A stretch of DNA of 64,000 bases from Collybiopsis luxurians FD-317 M1 (lineage: Eukaryota > Basidiomycota > Agaricomycetes > Agaricales > Omphalotaceae): assembly GCA_000827265.1 (NCBI GenBank), contig KN834759.1, positions 1 to 64,000 on the forward strand, read 5' to 3'. The number at the start of each line of letters is the position of its first letter. Within the stretch, counting starts at the first letter, position 1. The notes below the pieces were generated by a model that was given only the letters and a program-made list of their open reading frames with translations, was not told the DNA's origin and made no database searches. Of the stretch, positions 10,679 to 22,198 are shown piece by piece. Position numbers and translations under genes: made by a program.

Positions 10679-12772
10679 ATGAGTGCGTGTTACCCCTTCT
10701 CCGTGTCTTACTTTCTTGAACCCATCTAATTTCTCTGGATCAACCGCAGGTTCATCAAATACCTCAGGAGACACGGCAAACGCCAATGCTGCCTCTACGA
10801 CTGTCCAGGGAACGGCAACTCAGCAGACGATCGCGTCCGCTCAGACTCTGGCAGCCGTCGCGCAAACCACTCAGCCTAAAGTAGACGCCGCGGCGCAAGC
10901 AACCCAGTCCGATGCTGATGCTCAAACAACCCAGTCTGATGCTGTGGTTCTCAAATCTCTGGCAGTTACACTATCGACTGACGACTCTAGTGCGGATGCC
11001 AAGACTCAGGCGACAACTTCATCAAGCTCGAGCGATTCGGCTAGTCCGACTACCGCGAAGGCATCCAGTACATCCGATGCAAAGACGACAGCGACGACAA
11101 ATGCATCAACGACAAGTTCCTCAGCGAAAGCCACGTCCGTATCGAGTTCTGCGACCAATTCCTCCAGCTCCAGCTCCAGTGCTAGTTCGACCTCGGCATC
11201 TACTAGTTCTGACAGTTCAAGTTCTACATCGGCTCAAGCTACTCAGACTTCTGCTCCTTCTGGCTCTCCTAGTATGACCGCCAGTATAATGACCAGCACC
11301 ATCAATGGACAACCCACCACTATCACTACCGATGTTTTGGCCATTACTTCTTCGACGCAAGACCCACAGCCCACAAATCTCTCTAATTTGAGTAAGACAG
11401 GGTCGTCGTAAGTGTTGCTATCTTCATCTTTTCATCCTTCGTTTTCCTTGTGGACGATTTCGAAGCTGTGCCCCCTAACCAACGTTGTATTACTATTGAC
11501 TTGAGCGCGAGGTGCTCATCAGCGCTTGGGTCAATGTCAATGGTCATGTTCCTTTCCGCTTTGACATTGGGCGCTATTTCTTTTCCCTTCCGGTCGGCAG
11601 TGTCGTTCCCGTTGCTTTCATTGCCACTGCTGCATCACACTAACTTTGAACAACGGTGTACAATGTACCTGCCTGACCTTCTCCCACTGACACGGGGACA
11701 GTTTTCAGGACGATATCACGGCTAATCTTGTCCTCGTTTTCACTCATCTTTTGACTTGGTTCTCATGTTTTCATTCGTCCCTTGTCATTGTCATCTTCTC
11801 TTCCCATCGCTATTCTAACATGTTTCCACACACATTAACAGGTTCTTCGAAAACAAAGCTGCCGTGGGTGGTACATTCGGCGCCGTCGGTCTCGTTTCCC
11901 TGTTCCTCCTCCTTGCTATCGTACTAAAGATTGTTCGCTACCGCGCAAGACGCAAATTTGAGAAGGATCTCGATGAGCAGGTGGAGAGGGAAACTAGGGC
12001 TGGTACACCGTTTGGGTTCGGGAAGGAGGACGATGATATTTTACCTCCCGGACTCTCGGACCCGGAGAAGGCGTACGGCGGACCTTATGCCAATCAAGCC
12101 GGACCAGGATACGCGATGGGAAACACGGCTGCGTACGCTACATACGGTAGTGCAGCGGCCATGCAGCCAGCATACTACTCTCCCAACTCTGGCGGTGCTA
12201 TGCCGCGTCGATACTCGCCTCCTCAATTTGGGAATGGGTATAACACCGGTAATGGGCTTTCACGGCCCCCTTCCGGAGGTTCAGCGAAGTCGTACGGTAC
12301 GCTTAACCAAGCTCCCATGAACGCATTCGCACCTGCACCCGCAGGTCCTACGGGTCCGGCTCCTACCTTTGCTCCTCCTACCTTTGCTGGAAACTATGGC
12401 GAGTACCGCGGTGCACACTCTCCGGCTCCTTCGTCGAATAGCAACACAAGTTCGACAATTGCGTACCTCGCTAGACCTGGGACCCCCTCATCCTTGACTC
12501 CGGGAGGAGGTACTGGTCCCGCGCCCGCTGCTCTGAGTCGTCCTTATGCTGCGCTCGGCACTCGACCAGATTCCCCCGCCATTCTCGCGCGCTACGGTCG
12601 TTCTTCGGGAGGGTCAGAGGACAGCGGCACCTACGGCGCTGAAGCTTATTCGACTACCGCTAGTATCAAGCGTGAGCGTTCACTCGCTCAGACCGGTCTC
12701 GCTGTCCCAGACAACGGGAATGTTGAACCTTCAAGTCTCCACTTGCCGAATCCCTTTGATCAGAGGGATTAG
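10679..12772 (+). CDS. Ser/Thr-rich single-pass membrane protein (mucin-like surface sensor type)
   Basis: Best model: a 4-nt coding exon (ATGA, 10679-10682), intron 10683-10749, exon 10750-11407, intron 11408-11841, exon 11842-12772; 530 residues. The first 220 residues are almost only Ser, Thr, Ala, Asp and Gln, a likely O-glycosylated ectodomain. One transmembrane helix follows (GAVGLVSLFLLLAIVLKIV) with a basic stop-transfer stretch (RYRARRKFEKD). The cytoplasmic tail is rich in Pro, Gly, Tyr and Ser. The layout is that of fungal wall-stress or mucin-type sensors (Mid2/Msb2-like), but no specific family is recognised and no cleavable signal peptide is seen, so the helix would act as signal anchor. 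The 434-nt intron is long for this window and could hide an alternative exon. Confidence 0.65.
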
Positions 12773-13089
12773 GCTGAGATAGCCTAGTCTGTCTCGATTA
12801 ATGAGGTGAAGGTGAAAAGTGATGCTCATATTCACGTACAGCATATATGCGCTTCGTTCGTTCGCTGGTTTTTTCTGCTCTCTGAGAATGGACTCGTTGG
12901 CTTTCTTTGATAGATGTTTTGGGATTGGTACTTATTTTATTAGCATTGTGATGCCCCCTCTCGCTCGCTCGATTTGCTGGCTCTTTACTCGATCGTCGCA
13001 TGCACGATCTGCGTCTATTAACGACGAAGTATACCTAGGCGTGTATATAGTTGTTTCATATGCCATAGTCGATTCATATCTGTACGTAG
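12773..13089. other. 3' flank
   Basis: Non-coding tail of the membrane-protein gene. Nothing further is supported apart from small TCGT/CGAT-rich patches. Confidence 0.5.
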
Positions 13090-13195
13090 GGTACACTTGG
13101 TGAGACGAGCCTTTAGCGGCTGTGTATTCCCTCTAGCGCAATGGAAAACACTATGATTCCATGTCATAAAACGCTTTTCCTCTGCACGGACCCGA
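13090..13195. repeat. Flank repeat of the deaminase unit, copy 2
   Basis: ctttagcggctgtgtattcc and the following 70 bp (gcgcaatgg, cactatgattccat, cttttcctctgca) match 14005-14105 with substitutions and a short insertion. It is the 3'-flank part of the duplicated deaminase unit. Confidence 0.6.
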
Positions 13196-13239
13196 CATGT
13201 ACTTTGATATATAGTTGTGAAAGCAACCGCTCAGCGCTC

Positions 13240-13610
13240 ATCTCCCGCCGATTTGGAGCAAGTAGAGAGTGCCATCGTATCAATTGCGATATTTCCTGAG
13301 TGCTACTCCCGTTGATAATCGTCTCAGACTTAGTCCGTAACCCTGATAAATGAATATTGTATCCTTCATGCATCGATCTTGTCGCTCCTGGAGAGACAAC
13401 GGGTACGAGGTCATTACCAGCGGGACAAAATCTGTTGAGTAAAACGTCAGGAATCAGGACCGCCCGGGAAGAATAGAGTAGAGATTCTGTTTTACCTAAG
13501 GTGTTCTGTGAGTTGTATAAGTTTTTCAAAAGAGCTGGATCGGCTCTGGTCCGGTTATCCTGACGGAATTCAGGTATAATAAGCCTTGACACTGAACGCG
13601 AATTGCGCAA
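13240..13610 (-). pseudogene. Decayed 5' fragment of a deaminase-gene paralogue
   Basis: On the minus strand this matches the start of the functional gene at 16296. Residues reading NTLGKTESLLYSSRAVLIP line up with GHVRSDITLLSSILSGRQLN in spacing and many positions, and the DNA around 13500 (gtgttctgtgagtt) matches gtgtcctgtgagtt near 16277. The equivalent of the ATG is mutated, and nearly all of exons 2-5 is absent. The upstream flank is also duplicated. Confidence 0.62.
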
Positions 13611-13995
13611 AGTGGCACATCCATGATCCCAGCGATTAAAATGTTGAACAGGGCCCCTTCTCGCGCCTTCTCCGCAGCTTTCGGTTTTGAATGGACTGGA
13701 TTAATCATTGAAATCTTCTCCTAGCCAACAGGGATTCAATATTCAATTTCGCTATTTATAAACGTCATAGAAAGATTTAACATCAAAGTCTTCGAACATA
13801 AACAGATTCTACTAGATTCTACCCTACTTGATGATGATACGTACGGTGCAGCGATTTCAGATGGTGTTTCGAAATTCATCATTGTTTGGAACTTGTAATC
13901 AATTTATCCAAAATATAGCCAAGTACTAGAGATCCCAACTCTGTTCGTCCCTGCAGCGTCTAGTACCTAATTATAGTCAATTTATATGCAAGGTA
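13611..13995. repeat. Duplicated promoter region of the deaminase unit, copy 2
   Basis: Matches 16300-16765 in order: ctcgcgccttc, gaatggactgga, catagaaagatttaacatc, and ctagagatcccaactctgtt then cgtccctgcagcgtcta against ctagagatcccgactctgtt then cgtcgctgcagcgtcta. It shows that the duplication carried the regulatory region. Confidence 0.68.
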
Positions 13996-13999
13996 CACC

Positions 14000-14246
14000 C
14001 GATGCAGCAAAGTACTTTAGCAGCTGTGTAACTGCATATTCCCTCGGGCACAATGTTAAAGCACTATCGATCCATATCGCGAAAGACTTTTCTTCTGCAG
14101 CAGACCACACTTTCACTGCTGCCTGCGGTCACCTCCAGCCCTTTACACCTGAACATTGATTTTAAACTTCTAGAGGCATTTTAAACAGCGGCAGACACGA
14201 TTGTACAGTGACATTCCAAAAAAAAAGAAAGTTCATCACGATTGGT
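14000..14246. repeat. Flank repeat of the deaminase unit, copy 1, and 3' UTR
   Basis: 14005-14105 matches 13110-13180 (see copy 2). The rest to 14246 is the 3' untranslated flank of the deaminase-fold gene on the minus strand. Confidence 0.55.
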
Positions 14247-16296
14247 TCAAGTTATGAACCTGTAATGGTGATCAACGTCGAAGGAGGGGCCAGAGCTTTG
14301 CCGCGAATTCGGATGACCGCCGGTTAAAGAATCGATTATGCCCAATAATAAACGACGAAGCTCGATTAGGATATCATTCGGGACTTCCCGTGGCGGAATC
14401 CAGGGGCAGATGCTGTTGTGAGTGTCTGAGAGACTGAACTGAACATCTCCTTTGAGGTTGAGCTTTTGATGCAGCAGCCAGCATAGAAAACAACATTTTT
14501 TGCTGACCGCTATGGATGTTTGCTGTCCGTACAGCTGATGAGATGAAATTTAGAAGGGGCAGCAGGCAGAATCGAGATGAAAGGGTACCTGAGAGTTACC
14601 TTCTTCTTTACCTTCCCCAAACACCCACGCCATCAGCGTAGCCTCAGGGTGAAGCTTGGCCTTATCCCAGCGTCTCATTGTGCTCTCGATATTCCGCTGG
14701 TCGGTACGCAGATTCAGATCTGGGAAAAGTACATCTAGTTTTGTTTTCATATTTAGGTCGCATTTTGCTGGCGCGGGTGGAACCTCAGGACAGGAGAGAT
14801 ATTTGACACTAAGTCTCTTTCCCAGGAACTGGTGAGCTCGCGTTGAAAGTGAACGGGACGAGACCAGCCAAGCCGTTATTGTGTCCAGGGACTGCAACAA
14901 GCGGCCACCGCCAGTGTTGTCTGTGCTGTCTTTGGTTGAAAAATCAGGATCAGGACGAGCAAATGAAAATAAGAAAGAATATTATACCCACTTGCTGGAT
15001 TGATGACTGCATCATAGAGCAAGTCGTCCTTCTCATCCTTGTCATCCAACCACTGGTCCTCATCATTTTTGCCCTCGTTGCTCTGTTCAGCTGCAATTCC
15101 ACACTCATGATGTTGCTTGTCATTCTTGTGTTCAGGGTCAGAAGGGTATATGAAGTTATGGAGAAAGTGATCATCCTCAGGTTTCATTAACTCATGAATC
15201 TCCATAGTGTCCTCTGGGACAATGTCAGTGTTTGCATCGGTTAAAATAAGCAAGCTCGTACAACATACCAGTGTCAAGGAGAGCCTTCTCCACTCCCGGA
15301 ATTGTCAGTATGTACTTGATAACAGGCTTCAATTTCACAAGACATTGGAGGTAGATCACACCAACCACGACTTTATTGGGTAGCGGAAGGGGAGCGGGCA
15401 AGTCATGGTTGGGCTTAGGAAATAGCTTCTTCAGCTGCTCAAAGTGCTGTACAAAGCTATCGAGCCATTGTTCAACATTCTGAGAGTGAACCTGGAGCTC
15501 GCATGGCTGCCATTCGTTCTTGGAGATGTTCTTGATGGAAATGTTTCCGAGACATGGGAATTCAGAAAAGTCCAAGATCCGAACCTCGGAATATGAGAAT
15601 TTTTCGTGATAAATTCTGCTGGGCTGCACACTTCCAATGTCGATCCCTTCTCTGATGACGAGAAATGGCATTCTACCCCAACGAGTAAGGAATTCTTCGA
15701 TACGCCAACCGAGTTTGCGGAAGGCTCGGCTATGGATAAGGAACACAAAGTTATCAAAAATATCCTGAGAATCCCGCGATGTATTGCAGGAACAAAAATG
15801 AGAAAGAATTTGAAAGACATCGCGCAAATGTTGCTTGAAAGGATATTCGCGTTGGCTGCGTTCAGTTAGCATCCGGGAAATTATGATATCTTTTGTAGTT
15901 AACGCACTTGAACCCTTTTTCAATGGGTTCATCCCATCTCTTCAATAATTGGGCCCCGCGATTGGCATCCTCAACGCCTTCGACCTCTTCCAAACGACCC
16001 ACCGTAGGAATCGCTGTTGGTGGACTTATTGATCTATCCTGTGCTTGGCCTGGGTTTTCAACACAGACGATGCACTCGATTAAATTGGGCTCTATCCGTC
16101 CGGAAACAGCATGGACTGAATGCGCCACCGGATCGCTGTCGTTGCCAATCGTGAGGATTGCGGAAATATAGGCCAACAGGTCGGGTTTCTTGTTTGACTT
16201 GTAAGGAGGGAGGGGCGAGGAATTAAGTTGTCGGCCGCTGAGAATAGAGGAGAGAAGGGTTATGTCCGACCTAACGTGTCCTGTGAGTTCTATCAT
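14247..16296 (-). CDS. Deaminase-fold protein (fungal OTT_1508-like type)
   Basis: Five exons whose phases agree: 16296-15908, 15855-15269, 15213-14992, 14929-14589 and 14534-14247; 608 residues. The first intron ends with a textbook branch site (gctaactga) and CAG. The N-terminal 400 residues are a helical region of unknown role. The C-terminal region has the zinc-deaminase signature: HPE in KLHPEATLMAWVFG (about residue 492), then a CxxC in SIAVSKKCCFLCWLL (about 526-530), followed by CPWIPPREVP. This matches the fungal branch of the OTT_1508-like deaminases, a group first defined by relation to polymorphic-toxin and nucleic-acid deaminases. The substrate is unknown. A proline replaces the usual Ala or Cys between H and E. 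The gene sits beside a decayed tandem copy. Confidence 0.72.
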
Positions 16297-16765
16297 TGAC
16301 TCTCGGATTCGACAAGTTTCTTTGGTCGATATTTGGTTATCTAGAACCGGATCACTCCGGTCCGCTCGAAGCCAGCTCTTGCTCGCGCCTTCCGACCTTC
16401 AAAGCTTGACCTTTCTATACCCAGTCTTGATCAAGTCTTGATCATGAATGGACTGGACAAAGTCATAAAGAATCAGATCTTTCAGAAATAATTTCAGAGG
16501 CTTAAAATATAAAAATCATAGGGAGATTTAACACCCAAGTAAACGGACAGAATCCCTGTACTTGACTTGACTTGATGACTCGAGATGACACGTATAGCGG
16601 TGAACAACTAACCGATCCCATCGAACAATTGCAACAGACAGCAACTACCGATGGTGTTTAAGAATCATCTAAAAAACAGCAATTTGTCAAATACACAATT
16701 AGCTACTTGGCTACTAGAGATCCCGACTCTGTTCGTCGCTGCAGCGTCTACTTACGAGCACTATC
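16297..16765 (-). promoter_or_regulatory. Promoter region of the deaminase gene (copy 1 of the repeat)
   Basis: Upstream of ATG 16296. Contains direct repeats (gtcttgatcaagtcttgatca near 16426, cttgacttgacttgatgact near 16561) and the segment duplicated at 13611-13995. No ORF. Confidence 0.5.
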
Positions 16766-17493
16766 TCCGTCGACACGGTATATCGATATCTTTGACATCA
16801 GTTTCATATTCTGGGAGAGACATAGGGTAGCTTCAAGGAGAGAGACCTAGAGACAGAGAGAGACAAATATTTAATGGCTACATGCAGAGTTGAGTTTGAA
16901 CAGGCAGGAAAAATACAAATGCCAAAAGAGAAAGATCGAAAAAAGAGTGTTCGAATTTCAAGACAGCGATGGAACAAAGCTTTTGGGAGAAAATCTTTCA
17001 AGCAGTGAGGTTGACACACAAACCAGAATTCAAAAGAACATTGCTAGGTTCAGGGTTGGACGAGAAAAAAGAGAGGGAAAAATGCGCGTTGAACGATAAG
17101 GTAAAGAGTAATCAAAGGATACAGTTCAGTTTTTGGTTGGGATCTGATCATGGAGTCAGTCGGCGACGAGGGTGAACCAAAACAGAAAAAAAACACAGAG
17201 CAAAAAGAGAAACCCCGCAGGATATCATGGATGGACCGTCGACAGTAATTAAGAGAAAAAAAAAAAAGAAACAGAGAACAGCTGCGTTCACTGGCATTCT
17301 ATTACATGCAATTCGTAACAAACTATAATTTGCAGTATTTCCTCCTTTAGAGGGCGGATCGTGGAGTACGTCGAGGGTAGTAGTGATATATACATATATA
17401 TTGATTGCATGCGATCATGTCGTCAGAGAAAAAGAAACGAGGAATTGGTAAAGAAGAGAGCAAAAAGAAAAATCGATAAAAGGAATCAAGTGT
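16766..17493. other. Gene-free stretch, A-rich
   Basis: Purine-rich DNA with several A/G runs (aaaaaaaaaaaag near 17256) and a (ta)n-like patch near 17390. Short ORFs at 16890-17175 are Lys/Arg/Glu artefacts of this composition. It probably includes the 3' UTR of importin beta. Confidence 0.5.
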
Positions 17494-20400
17494 CTATTGC
17501 GTTGCTTGTTTGACCATCTACAAGGTGAGCATCCAATTAGACACGACTATATCCGACAAAGAGCATCAAACGCACCTCTCGAGCCCAACGCATAGTCTTC
17601 TTCGTCTCTGGGCTCATACGATGTCTAGCCTTGAGCTCCGTCACGACCCAGGGCTGCAACAGCAGTTGTTTGAGTTGACCACCAGGGAACGAATCCGCGA
17701 GATCTCCAAGTAATCCATAGCACAGCTTCACTAGCGACTCGGTCCTCTCGTCGTCCGAAAGGCAACGCTGAATCAACTCTAGGATATTTGCGGCATGCGG
17801 AAGGAGGAGGTTCACTGATGAGATATGATCAGAAACATTCAATGATTGTACATTTAAGAAGCGTCTACCTTTCTCTGTGCTCTTCAATCCAGTAACGATA
17901 CCAGTATATGCCTCGAGAATACCCTCGCGCAATTGAGCAACATAGTCCATGAGATCATAATCAAGCTAACAAGAGAAATGGTATCAGCAACCAAATCTTA
18001 CAACATCAACGAAAACCCACAGGATTCGGCTGTACCGTTCCAGCCTGCCTAAGCACATCCATTGTCGTACCCAAGTACGGCTCAAACTGAGGCCCAATAG
18101 CCAGCGCAATATCACCAAAGCACGACAAAATCACAATCTTCACATTCCTATTCAGCACATCGCTCTGCAGGTTCTCCAAAAGTACCGTCATGAACGGTCC
18201 AGCGTATTGCGCACTTTGGTCACCGAGTGCACGAGAAATGTCGCCAATAATGCCGACGGCTACTGTGCACAGCTGAGTATCTTCGTGTGCCTTGAGGGCT
18301 GGATATAGGTAAGGCAAGAAGGCGGAAATGTATGGCGAGAATTGAGTTTCTAACGCTGTTTACGAGAAAAATTGCACTGAGTCTCCGCGTCAGTAGCAGG
18401 GACAAATTGCAGCCTACCTGAAGCTAGCGATCCCACAACTAGGAAGGCATCTTCAAGAACCGTTGACGTTTTACCCGCAGATTGTATCAACTGCAAAACA
18501 GCAGTCATGATACGGTCTGCTAGCGGCTGAATACCATGACCGAGTTTTCGAATGACACACTGGCAGGCAAAAGATTAAAACCTCCCTGTCCACCTAATGA
18601 GCCAAAGAAAAAAGAAAACACACGATTACAACAGAACAGAAATTGCTCTGGAGTTCATTCCAGTTATTGCGGTCGTCGACACCAACGATTTGGTTCTAAA
18701 TTCAACCGTCAGCTTATCGGATTAGAAACAGGATGTGTCTCAAGGGCATTACATACCTGCATACCCAGCAACTGTTCCATTCTCTGGAGAATAGCGACGA
18801 TCGTACTTTGCACCACGGGTATAGCATCGGCAGTAGCATGAGTAAGGAAGGAAGTGATAGCTTCGTAGGCAGCCGTCCGATAGTTGGCCTCGTTACCAGA
18901 GCTAAACCCAAATAAGACTTTGAAAACCGCAAAATGTATGCATCCAAAACATACCGTTCAGTAACGTGAAGCAAAGCCTGAACGACACCCTCATAGTACG
19001 GCGAAAGCGGCCCATTAGCCGGAGTGTCGGACGAGTCATCTTGTTCACCGTAATACAACCCAAGCTGATCGGAAAGGTTCATCAAAGCCCAGCAGCAGTT
19101 GACAGCAATTCTGGGGTTATCCTGAAGGCCTGCAACCAAGGCGGAGATTAATGGGTGTAAATGGACATCAGGCTTGATAACGGTAATCAGGACATCGCAA
19201 ATCCGGCCCAAGGTCCACGCTGTCGTGTCCTTGACGTGCGGATTGTTGTCTCCCATCATGTTGATCAGCAAAGGGAGCGCTTGCTCCGCTAGAGGAGTCA
19301 ATACGACAGGGTCGGGCCCCTCGAGGATAGAACCAAAAGTCATAACGGCAGCCTCGCGATGATGCCAGTCCTCGGATTTGATATGGGCTTCGATGAATGG
19401 AATAACGGCCGGAACTATAGCGTCGGCTACGGCGCCTGCAAGGAGGGTAAGACAGGTTCCAGCGGCCATCGAGACGTTCCACTCGTCTTCCTCGGCGTCT
19501 TCCTCTTGTTTAGTGAGCAGCATGAGCAGCACAGGGACGATTTCGGGAAGTGCGATCTTGGCAAAGTGCTTGGATTCGTGCTCGGGCAGTTCACCGTAGT
19601 CTTGAGCCTATTCCCAAACATCAACAAAGATGGACATCAACAGGGACGCAGATGATAACACACCTCTTGAGCTTCCAGAGCGAGCTCAACTTCCTCTTCA
19701 CAGACAGTAGACCAGAACTCTACGGCTTGCAATGCAACACGTTCATCAGGATGTTTCATTCCAACGACAGTCAACTGGAAAAGGTGTGCGATCAGTGTTC
19801 AGCAACTGCTATATGCAAGAAGGTTTACTTACACCGAACAGCGCTTGCTCCATGTATAAACCCATCTTATCGTAGTATAGATCCATAATCCTCACTAAAC
19901 ACTCAAATGCGCCAACTTGAACATGGACATTTTGGTTTTGAGTTGCCTCACAAACAACTTGCATAATGTAGTTTCTTTCTCCCTGAAAAAAAACAAAGGC
20001 TGTGAGCCACAACGATTGGGGCAGATAAAGGTCAAGAAGCACGTACTTCTCTATCAAAATTATCACGGACGAATTCTAACGAGTTGTAAAGGGCACGAAT
20101 GGCGGCAAGTTGGACATCGGGGGAGGTTTCCTCTTTTCGAGCGCCATGTATGACTGCAGTCAATATTTCGTTCGACCTCAGCGCAAGGATGTCGGGTTTC
20201 TATAAATAAACCCCCCAATTTATGTTTGACTCCCAAAGGAAGAACAAAGGACGCACTATTGATTCGCAGATAAACCCAATAGCCTGAAGGGTAGCGATTT
20301 TGAGGTTTGCACTGGGTTGATTGTTGACGAAACCCAACAAGACTTCGATCAAGTCGTTCCATTGACCCTGAGGAAGCTCAACGGCGGCGATGGCAGCGAC

Positions 20401-20945
20401 GACTTGGGCAGCAAACGTTCCAGCTTTGGTGCTGCTCGAGCCGAGAGTCATCAACGACTCTTGCTTGATCTTGGTCTGTGCATCTGGACTGAGGTTCATC
20501 CATCTGTTCGAGTAATCTGTTTGCCGTGCGGCGTCCTAAAAAAGAAAAGAAGAGAAAGAAAGAGAAGGAGGAAGAAAATCGAGTGAGAATTGAATGAAAG
20601 AATAGAGGATGTGAGGACGCACCCGTGCGCTGAGAGCGTTCTTCAAGGCTAAACCAGCAGCATTTCTAACGTGTATCGGAGAATTTTCGTCCCTCAACAC
20701 CGACGATAACATGAGCATGTACTCTGGCTATAAGCAAAAAAAATAAACATTTTTTCACAGCAGAAAACGAGGAACGATGAAACGGACATAATTCTCTCTC
20801 GAGGCATTTTCGAGTTTTTGTGTGGCATCCTGACGCGTACTTGCATCTAATAAAGGCTGAATGGGTATCGGAGAACGCGCTGGATAGAGAGAGAGAGAGG
20901 CATACCAGGAGAGAGAGTATTGGCCAGCAGTTCGGTTGCGTTCAT
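17494..20945 (-). CDS. KAP95: Importin subunit beta-1 (karyopherin beta, Kap95)
   Basis: Starts at ATG 20945 ([14 protein letters not shown]) and ends at a TAG at 17494 after a last small exon (MVKQATQ) joined to MRWARE; about ten exons. HEAT-repeat protein throughout. The importin-beta N-terminal domain is clear ([17 protein letters not shown]), followed by [56 protein letters not shown] and [17 protein letters not shown], the usual order in Kap95. An acidic loop ([12 protein letters not shown]) precedes the middle repeats, as in the family. It carries importin-alpha/NLS cargo through nuclear pores and is released by RanGTP. It shares a 105-bp divergent promoter with LSM7. Confidence 0.93.
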
Positions 20946-21050
20946 GGTTCGTGGTCAAGGTGAAGAAGAGAGAAAAAAAAATGGGTTCAAGTCAAGCAGC
21001 TGATTGCCTTTCTTGTTCACTGCCACAAACAATCTCAACGCGTAACAATA
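20946..21050. promoter_or_regulatory. Divergent promoter of KAP95 and LSM7
   Basis: Only 105 bp separate the two start codons, including an A-rich run at about 20971. Both are housekeeping genes and are probably driven from this shared region. Confidence 0.5.
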
Positions 21051-21598
21051 ATGGCAGATAGAGTCGGTCTTATTATTCCTTTATGTCTCTGCAATGCTTA
21101 ATTCATCATTATCTCAAAATCTATAGGGTCGTGGTTCAGCTCGAGCCGGTCGCGGCGGTTCTTTCGTTAGCAGAGGAGGTCGCAGCCATGGCCCATCCTC
21201 TTCCACAGCTTCAGCAGACAAACCAAAACGTGAAGCCATCCTCGACCTATCCAAATATGTAAACGAACGTATTAGAGTAAAATTCACCGGTGGAAGAGAA
21301 GGTGCGAGTCAACCAAGATCTATCGGTTCCGTTGATTCACATTTATCCAGTAACCGGCAGCCTCAAAGGATACGACCAATTATTGAATCTCGTCTTGGAC
21401 GATGTCGAAGAAGAAGTCGAACGTGAGCTTTCGAATCTCTTTTGCTTTCTTTACACTCAGACTGACGCTGTTTCCCCAGTACCAGAACCTCGTACTCGAT
21501 CACTCGGACTCGTCGTCCTTCGTGGGCCCACAATCATCCTCCTTAGTCCCGTAGACGGCTCGGAAGAAATCGCAAATCCTTTCCTATCCCAAGAGTAA
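21051..21598 (+). CDS. LSM7: U6 snRNA-associated Sm-like protein LSm7
   Basis: Four exons: 21051-21062 (only four codons, MADR), 21127-21301, 21351-21422 and 21480-21598; 125 residues. An Arg/Gly/Ser-rich lead (GRGSARAGRGGSFVSRGGR) precedes the Sm fold. Sm1 reads ILDLSKYVNERIRVKFTGGR then EVTGSLKGYDQLLNLVLDDV, and Sm2 is RSLGLVVLRGPTIILLSPVDG. The GYDQLLNLVLD and LRGPTI motifs are diagnostic of LSm7. It is a subunit of the LSm2-8 ring on U6 snRNA and of the LSm1-7 ring in mRNA decapping. The arginine-rich N-terminus is longer than in yeast. Confidence 0.93.
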
Positions 21599-22198
21599 CA
21601 TCTCCTCGCACACCATACCCTCTAGTCAAATATCATGTACATTATATTTAGTAAATGGACGCATACGTTCCCGAGTGTATCTAGCGCTATACTATAAAAG
21701 TACTCGAATGAGTACGTACCTCGTATCGAGGAGGGTAAAGGAAGGGAGAGGGAGGGGAAGAGAAGGGGAACGCATTCGTTTGACCCGAACAAGGTCTGAG
21801 AAGGGGAATATGAAAGACTGGTGATGCTACAAGTACAAAAGAGGTCATGGGCAGTGGTCTGGAACATAGCAAAGCAGACGTAGGTTAGCAAACTGGGAAA
21901 GAGTAAATATCTTTGTAAGAGGAGAAAGAAAAAAACAAGTCTAGCAGAATATTGAAGCGCGTGAGTAAGATATATAAAGTATATAAGTAGATCAAACCAA
22001 GCGAATGAAATTGGACACACGAACGAACAGCATTTGGATAGAGAAAAAAGTTACGGTTGATTGGCAGAGTGTAATTACCAAAATGCTTCTGGAAGATGGG
22101 TTTCGTCGATAGCGAGCGGAGCGCACTGGTCCAAATAATTACTGGATTAGATCTTTCAGAGGAGGTGGTCGAGGGTCAAGGCTCGTCCTTCACAGGTG
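21599..22198. other. Convergent intergenic region
   Basis: Lies between the LSM7 stop and the stop of the Cid1-like gene, so it holds two 3' UTRs. Purine-rich patch at 21735-21770. No supported ORF or RNA gene. Confidence 0.55.

Noticed and set aside
10339..10719. Phe/Ser-rich ORF before the membrane-protein gene
   Set aside because: It is produced by the pyrimidine tract of the promoter and has no domain or family feature.
14550..14590. Deaminase gene ending at the stop near 14550
   Set aside because: That stop is inside an intron; a further exon at 14534-14247 in the right phase carries the CxxC motif.
16890..17175. Two Lys/Arg-rich ORFs
   Set aside because: They are composition artefacts of purine-rich DNA, overlap each other in different frames and show no splice context.
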